From the NCBI RefSeq assembly GCF_041296385.1, contig NW_027183505.1, forward strand, positions 186,001 to 250,000: DNA of 64,000 nucleotides. The letters run 5' to 3'. Numbering within the stretch: position 1 is the first letter of the stretch; every line of letters starts with the position of its first letter. Below the pieces are notes generated by a model. That model was not told the DNA's origin. It ran no database searches and saw only the letters and a program-made list of their open reading frames with translations. This DNA comes from Aphelocoma coerulescens. Its lineage: Eukaryota > Chordata > Aves > Passeriformes > Corvidae. Made by a program: the position numbers and the translations under genes. Below are positions 62,353-64,000 of the stretch, in pieces.

Positions 62353-64000
62353 TGGGACAGCCAGCTGCAGAGCTCAAGGGAAGAAGCCCAAAGTGTCACA
62401 ATGGCTCCTTGCCTTCACATGCAACACCTGGGTCACAATGGTCTCCTTGATTCCATGAGGCCCCACTGTGTCACAATGGCTCCTTGGTTCCATCAGGTTC
62501 CGCAGTGTCACCATGGTCTCCTTTGATCCGCACTGTCATCATGGACAATTGGTTCCATGAGGCCCCGCAGTGTCACAATGGTCCCTTGCTTCCATAGCTT
62601 TTACGTTGTAACAATGGACTCCTTGCTTCTATGAGCTAGCCTGCTTTTTGCAGAGGTGTCTTTGGTTCCAACAAGGCCCCGCTGTGTCTCAGTGCACCCT
62701 GGCTTCCATGCGGATCTGGAGTATCACAAAGGCTCCTTGGTTCCACCAGGTCCTGCTGTGTCACAATGGGTCCTGTGGTCCCTGAGGCCCTCCAAAACCA
62801 TCGTGGAGGCTTGCTTCCATGAGGTTCCATTATGTGCCAGTGGTCATCTTGGTTCCAGGAGTTTCCTTAGTGTCACAATGCTCTCCATGCTTCCATTAGG
62901 CCCTGCTTTGCCACAATGGTCCCCTTGTTTCCATGAGGCCCCGCTGTGTCACAATGGACCTATGGTTCCATGATGTTGCGTGGTGTCACCGTGCTCTTCT
63001 TGAATCCGCAGTGTAACCATGGACCATTGGTTCCATGCGGCCTGGCTGTGTCACAATGGGCTCCTTGATTCCATGATTCCCCACGGTGTCACAATGGAGC
63101 CTTGTTTCTAGGAGGTTCTGTACTGTCACAATTGTCTCCTTGATGCCATCAGCCCCTGCAGTGTCACAATGGCTCCTTGGTTCCATGAGGAACACAATAG
63201 CTTGGCATAAGCATTGAGCAACAGCTGCTGAACACACCTGGCAACATCTGCTTGCATCAAAAGAGGGCTTCAAGCTGACAATGGCACCAGCAGCTTCCAT
63301 CTGCAACAGAGACCCAGGAAAGGACAGGCTGTGCCGGTTTGGACAAATGTGGAGGAAAATATCCTCTGATAGAAGGCAGGTTACACCCAGCCCTCCCCCA
63401 CCAGGTTTTTGGAAAAAAGAACTTTCCTGGGAAGAAAGTGAAAGAGATAAAAACTATTTTTTTAACAAACACACAGGAAAAGGATAGCAATGCTAAATAT
63501 TAAAAGCTCTCGCTGTGCAGAGAAAGCTGGGATAATTTGAGAGTCCTTCCGTGTTTCGGTGGGGTCTCCTGAAACATCCATAGACAGCGAGGCCCGTGCA
63601 AAGAAACAGGGAGCGATTCTTGAGAGAAGTTTCAGAGCTCTTTCTTCTCCAGCCACATGGGCGGGGCACTGCCAAAGAACTGAGCAATCACGGCACAAGC
63701 AGGGCCCTCCTCGCACAAGGCAACACAAAATAAGCAGTGCTGAACAGGATTAGGGCACATGTGAGCAGGGAGCAGGGAGACCCCCCGTGCCCAGGCCATG
63801 CCTCTACCCCAGGGTCCCCTCTTCCCATGACCTCATGGCAGGGGGGAGGAACCCCAACACTTCCGTAGGTGTAGTCTCTCTCCTCCTCCTTGCAGCTGCC
63901 TCATGGGCCCACATTCAGGGCTCCCACCTGGGTAGAAAATTCTCCCAATGTGCTCTGATGTTGAAAGAGTCAAGAAGAGAAGAAGGGAAAAAAACCCCCG
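62353..64000 (+). repeat. Unit U30, D1/D2/H mosaic, cut by the window edge
   Basis: The first 1648 bp of a unit; minisatellite block 62396-63190. D1 on the left (tgcggatctgg, aaaaccatcg), but with tttgccaca. The middle is D2 (ggtttttgg), followed by atagcaatg, otherwise found only in U23. The right part is H-like (cggcacaagcagg, 6-C tract, gtgtagtc). The unit continues beyond the window. Confidence 0.95.

Larger units (their letters stand above)
1..64000 (+). repeat. Macrosatellite array, 30 head-to-tail units of about 2.18 kb
   Basis: The entire window is a tandem array with all units in the same orientation. Unit starts, taken at the motif tgggacagccagctgcagag, recur every 2174-2187 bp except after two units that lack 440 bp. 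Units of one subtype are nearly identical; different subtypes differ by scattered substitutions and a few short indels, by eye only a few percent. Both ends of the window lie inside the array, so its true length is unknown. No unit contains a frame that stays open across all copies. This is typical of satellite or macrosatellite DNA of a large eukaryotic genome, probably a vertebrate. Chromosomal location (centromeric, subtelomeric, sex-linked or microchromosomal) cannot be read from the sequence. Confidence 0.98.

Noticed and set aside
1..64000. Ribosomal intergenic spacer repeats
   Set aside because: Nested repeats of this size occur in such spacers, but no rRNA coding sequence or recognisable terminator is present anywhere in 64 kb.
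1..64000. Array as an assembly artefact
   Set aside because: Each subtype carries linked marks, and private variants distinguish many units, so copies are not simple duplicates of one read. U2 and U3 are the one adjacent pair without a visible difference and would benefit from read-level confirmation.

Overview
The whole 64 kb is one uninterrupted tandem array of a repeat unit of about 2.18 kb (a macrosatellite). Thirty head-to-tail copies are present: 27 full units of 2174-2187 bp, two units (U1 and U8) carrying an identical 440 bp internal deletion, and a last unit (U30) cut by the window edge. I see no protein-coding gene, rRNA, tRNA, CRISPR array or intact transposon, and no non-satellite DNA. 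The sequence looks eukaryotic and most likely vertebrate: nested tandem repeats, poly-T and polypyrimidine tracts, splice-acceptor-like motifs and no conserved reading frames. The style of the minisatellite reminds me of bird genomes, but that is a weak impression from memory and the species cannot be fixed from this window.

Each unit has two parts. In the phase used here, units start at the motif tgggacagccagctgcagag. About 43 bp in begins a block of roughly 795 bp made of about 21 degenerate copies of a 37-38 bp minisatellite (core tcacaatggctccttggttc). The remaining 1.35 kb or so is non-repetitive. It holds, in order, a TTCCTGGGAA palindrome abutting a GAAAGTGAAAGA element, a TATA-like AT tract, a GC box, a C-tract of variable length, two polypyrimidine-AG tracts resembling 3' splice sites, a variable poly-T, a paired EcoRI site and a 4 bp attc length polymorphism.

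Units fall into subtypes by linked diagnostic differences. H is 2182 bp. D1 is 2181 bp. D2 is 2175 bp. R is a mosaic family near the right end. The order is: deleted-H, D1, D1, H, D2, H, D2, deleted-H, D1, then H-D2 repeated five times (U10-U19), then H, D1, H, a D1/D2 mosaic (U23), three R units (U24-U26), two variant H units (U27-U28), H, and a D1/D2 mosaic. Thus U4-U7 and U10-U19 form a dimeric higher-order repeat of 4357 bp. U10-U13 and U14-U17 share private mutations exactly 8714 bp apart, which marks a more recent four-unit duplication. The two deleted units lie exactly 14818 bp apart.

Nothing here works as a gene system in the usual sense. The interest lies in the layered repeat history (37 bp, 2.18 kb, 4.36 kb, 8.71 kb, 14.8 kb), in the mosaic and mutation-rich zone from about 47 to 60 kb, and in a repeated promoter-like and splice-like module that would make the array testable for transcription.
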